Source of the DNA: Mermis nigrescens | Taxonomy: Eukaryota > Nematoda > Enoplea > Mermithida > Mermithidae | Direction: 5' to 3' | Assembly: GCA_036768485.1 (NCBI GenBank) | Contig: JAVLUZ010000507.1 | Span: 1,435,579-1,499,578, forward strand | DNA length: 64,000 nt | Shown here: positions 60,777 to 64,000 of the stretch, piece by piece | How the letters are laid out: every line of letters begins with the position of its first letter | How positions within the stretch are numbered: position 1 is the stretch's first letter | Made by a program: the position numbers and the translations under genes | The notes under the pieces: model-generated | Databases searched by the model: none | Told to the model about the DNA's origin: nothing | The model's input: the letters and a program-made list of their open reading frames with translations, nothing else

Positions 60777-62329
60777 GTGTAAACTTCACACAAGTCCTGA
60801 GTGTGAAGTATGTCAAAATCTGATTCTAATCCTGATGTCCCGAATAATTTACCACAATATTGACCCTCCGCAACACTCTGGGAGCAAAGTTAACCTGTAA
60901 ACTAAACTAATTCGTATAGTGGAATGTGTGAACCTTATGTGCGAGGCGTTCTCAGAGTGTTCCTACTCATAATGGAAGATCACGAACAAAACCGATGCAG
61001 AAACGTGTTTTTCAACGCCAGACTTAGAACCTTGCACCTCCAGAACTAACTCAATATCATAGGTAGCGCGTTAGCGCGTTATAATATACTCAGTTACCCC
61101 CAACCTATGTCCACCCCCTACAGATATAGAAGGACATATCTAGCGGGTGTGGTTTTTTTAAAGATGGAGAATAACAAAGATTATGCTGACTTTTTGTTTA
61201 GTTTACACTCAATATCGAGTTTGTAATGAGCGTGTAAAGTTTTGGCGTAACGTTATAACATGTAGCGAGTTTTGGTTGTTTTTTTCTGCAGCTTGTACTT
61301 AATTCAGTGCAAATGCCTCATACAATGTAATGGCATAGCATTGTAGAGAGGGTTTTGTCTTAGATTCTTCTGCCAATTTCTCCGCTTTGTGAGTTGGGAC
61401 AAGTTGAATACAATAAAAATAAAATACATTCAAAGGGCTACTCGTCGCAGCAAACCGCATTTAACAAACTCAATATTGAGTTATTTCTGGAGGTGTAAAG
61501 TTCGAAACATTGAACGAAAAAACACGTTTTTTCCCTCTTTTGATAAGCCAATTCTCAAATCGGACGTGGAACAGAAGTTTTTCACACACAAACGTACTAC
61601 GATTCAGATGCTACAAACTGACCTGAACCGAATTTCTTTACATAAATGGGGAGTTAAGTTCAAATTTTAAAGTTTACAATGTGATGGATTGTGGAAAAAT
61701 ACGGTTTTGTCCCTTTTTTTGTTCAGGTTCAGATTTTCAAAGTTCACAACGTATTGGATAGCGGAAAAATACATTTTTGTCACTTTTCTGTTCGGCTTTC
61801 TCTCCCTTTAGGAGGCGGGATGATTCGAATAGAATCAAAATAAAGAACTTTCTAAGGGGTACGTGCTACAGCAAATTGTGTTTATTTACATCAATATTGA
61901 GCTTTTTCGGGAGGTTGTAACGTCAAAAATCGGGGGTGTTAAATGTGTTTCTGTCTTGTTTTTCCTGCCAACTTCTCGGGTTATGAGTCTGGACTTGATC
62001 ACAAGTCTAAAAATGTACCAGGGATCAAACCTCATACGTCAGTCGGGCGCATTTGTTTACACTCATTAGTGGTGTAAAGTGCTTTACATTGAATATTTAT
62101 TTATCTTCAGATTATTGTGAAGTGTTAATTTTTTCATAAATATTGATCGTAATATGAGAGTAATATCAGAATTACAAATCCGACTTAAATCTTCTTTACA
62201 CTCGGTGGCTGTGTAAAGTTTACATTTAAAATTAAATTTACTTCTAGAGCGTTGCAAAAGCTTAATTTTTTCCAAAATGTTCTACGTCAAGTCAAAATTA
62301 CAAATCTGACTGTTAGTTTTCTCTACACC

Positions 62330-62488
62330 GAGGCACGTAGCTGGCCGTCCTATTTTTGGGGAGGACCAACACCAATTTTGGGGGGACTAAGCCCAAAAAG
62401 GCCAAAATAGCACAAAATAACGTTTGAAAAGTCAGATTTTTCTAAATTTGGGGGGTCCGACTTCATTCCCCCCAGAGCTACGTGCTTG
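62330..62488 (+). mobile_element. Family G MITE, intact short copy
   Basis: It starts GAGGCACGTAGCTGGCCG and ends CAGAGCTACGTGCTTG; flanks TCTACACC and TCTATACC agree at 7 of 8. 159 bp. Confidence 0.85.
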
Positions 62489-62614
62489 TCTATACCCTGT
62501 AGTTATGTAAAGTTTAGTACTATTTAATTATTGTTGATGTGTAAACTTTACACTTCAAATTTATTTTACTTCCAGAGCATTGCAAATGTAATTTCTTTTC
62601 GAAATATGTTAGTA

Positions 62615-62867
62615 GTTAGGCCTGCCTCCTAGGACGCAACGTTATAACATAGCCTGCGCTTAAGCATAGGCAGAGGGGCTCACAATCTGCTCCCTGGCTT
62701 TTCCCAGGGAGCAATGCCAGCATAGGCTGTGTTGTAGCATGGCAGCCTGCCCAAACCTGCCCGGGGAGGGGGGCGCGTCCAGCCCAGGGCCAGGGGAGAG
62801 GAATGCATGGGTAACCCCGGGTGTTATTACCCAGGGGGTTATTGCACTCTCGGGTTATTTTTGAAGA
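62615..62867. repeat. GC-rich repeat segment
   Basis: GC-rich stretch with small inverted repeats (GCTCCCTGGCTTTTCCCAGG, GGGTAACCCCGGGTGTTATT). It contrasts with the AT-rich flanks and has no supportable coding frame. Confidence 0.5.
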
Positions 62868-63250
62868 GGCGCAACTCAAGAACCAGCGGTCGGATTGGGC
62901 TGAAATTTTAGGGGTAGGATGAACACCTTATTAGCAAACTATTACAAAAATTTTGATGGAGCACCTACAGTATACCAGCAGAAGTTTACACTTTTCCATA
63001 ACTCAAGAACCAATAGCCGGATTTTGTTAAAATTTTCAGGATATGACGTACATAGGCGAGGCATGCCGCTCAAAGAATTTCGGCGCGCAACCTACAGTAT
63101 ACCAATTAACTTTACACTTTCTCATATAGCACAATATTTCAAGAACTATAGGGCGGATTTAGCTCAAACTTTTAGGGTAAGATATATAAATTGTTGCTGT
63201 GCTATGTACAAAATTTTAGCGCAGCCTACAGTATACCAATTTTTTACAAT
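62868..63250 (+). repeat. About 130-bp tandem repeat, three copies
   Basis: The phrase (C/T)AAGAAC(C/T)A..G.CGGATT..TTTTAGG appears near 62868, 62998 and 63127, and CCTACAGTATACCA near 62964, 63092 and 63227. Some sequence (CTCAAGAACC) is also present in the arms at 45730 and 47695. Confidence 0.7.
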
Positions 63251-63352
63251 GCTCCCAAGAAAAACAGGTGTGCACGCGCCTAGGCAGGGGCCCAGAGCGA
63301 TAGGGGACACTACCGCTACTTTACACCGCTGTGTGATCGTTTGTGATGCATA

Positions 63353-64000
63353 ATATTCTTTTGTTTGCTCACTGAAATGTTGCCACAGATTAGCTAGAAT
63401 TAGGGCATTTTTTGTAATCAGGTTATAATGATTATTAGCAGTGTGCAAGTGAATCACCTTGGCAGCTTTAGGTCCTTTTAAAAACAAAACATTGCCATGA
63501 TATATTTTTATTTGGAACTCTGGCACCAAAGCTTTTGAATTTTCTCTACAGCTTCAAGACCATATTTATCTTCATTAATGCTAAGATTAGCTTTGTGCAT
63601 CAGTTCTAATGCTAGCCGTTTTTGCAGAGTACATCGGCTCTTATCTCCTTTCCTAATGGAATCCCATTTTGGGCTCTTTTCTTAGCTTTGCTATTCCTGT
63701 TACAACAGCTCGAGGTAGGGATAAATTATCGTTTGAGGATTTCAATATATCCACCTCCATTTTTACAAAAACTCCCTCACATCAGGTTCAAGGCCAGTTC
63801 CGGTTTGTTGTTTTTTTATCAACAATAACTATTTTGAAAGCTATGTCCTCGCTCAAGCAAAACTCGTTCTTAGACTGGGCTACATTTTCTATAATGCTCA
63901 AAACCTTGTCAGCATTTATATACTCACGTTGAGTAAATGGAACTAATACAGGTGCATGAAGGCCTGGTTGTCTAATTTCAATACCTACCAAAGAGTCAGG
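63353..64000 (-). pseudogene. Decayed Maverick/Polinton type-B DNA polymerase, N-terminal region
   Basis: Three minus-strand blocks in different frames, in order from 64000 down: ADKVLSIIENVAQSKNEFCL and DIAFKIVIVDKK; then DILKSSNDNLSLPRAVVTGI; then FQIKIYHGNVLFLKG and HTANNHYNLITK. The LPRALV-type motif, a region in which basic residues and RLALEL precede EKIQKLW, and a YQI-Y...HYNVIT segment are what I recall from the N-terminal half of polymerases of self-synthesising DNA transposons. Frameshifts and stops between blocks mean it is not functional. The polymerase catalytic motifs would lie downstream on the minus strand but are replaced by repeat sequence at 63353. The fragment continues beyond the window. 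Confidence 0.5.

Larger units (their letters stand above)
60290..62614. repeat. TTTACAC/GTGTAAA-rich repeat region, second block
   Basis: Same motif family as 48480-52350. Near 61057 the palindromic AGGTAGCGCGTTAGCGCGTTA precedes TAATATACT, the inverted form of the 52267 signal, and the sequence beyond reads in the opposite sense (AATATTGAGTT, GGAGGTGTAAAGTTC). Confidence 0.55.

Overview
This is nuclear DNA of a multicellular animal, most likely an invertebrate. The species cannot be fixed from the sequence. Genes are split by GT-AG introns, the background is AT-rich, and most of the window is transposon-derived. It contains CR1-like LINE 3' ends, a hAT transposase remnant, a decayed Maverick/Polinton polymerase, and many copies of short non-autonomous DNA elements with 8-bp target-site duplications (TSDs), as in the hAT superfamily.

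The one gene I can read completely is a plus-strand DCAF11 (WDR23) orthologue, from an ATG at 7387 to a TAG at 58820-58822. It has twelve coding exons with GT-AG borders and matching phases. Their lengths sum to 1272 nt, giving 423 residues plus stop. It encodes a WD40 substrate receptor for the CUL4-DDB1 ubiquitin ligase and carries two WDxR (DWD-box) motifs. About 1.3 kb of coding sequence is spread over 51 kb because every large intron is packed with mobile elements. The last intron alone is 14.4 kb.

Left end (1-7.4 kb): a LINE 3' end, a hairpin repeat, two tentative plus-strand coding exons with an AATAAA, a minus-strand open exon resembling the C-terminal coiled coil of CCDC47 with its own poly(A) signal, a second LINE 3' end on the minus strand, and a MITE ending about 260 bp before the DCAF11 start codon.

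Middle (7.4-44.3 kb): DCAF11 exons 1-11. Their introns hold at least eight recurring repeat families (called A-G and I here), hAT elements with clean TSDs, 18-bp minisatellites, a 1.4-kb GTTG-type array and a (TA)92 tract that grew inside a MITE. One MITE landed exactly on the splice acceptor of intron 8 and duplicated it.

Right part (44.3-64 kb): a large inverted-repeat element, regions dense in TTTACAC/GTGTAAA motifs, a four-level nest of transposons (52.4-54.9 kb), the last DCAF11 exon with its poly(A) signal, and a degenerate Polinton polymerase fragment running off the window end.

I found no new protein-coding system. The most unusual material is in the repeats: TSD-proven nesting, a GC hairpin shared by different MITE families, and the splice-site insertion. 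Comparisons with human proteins are from memory; no search was run.
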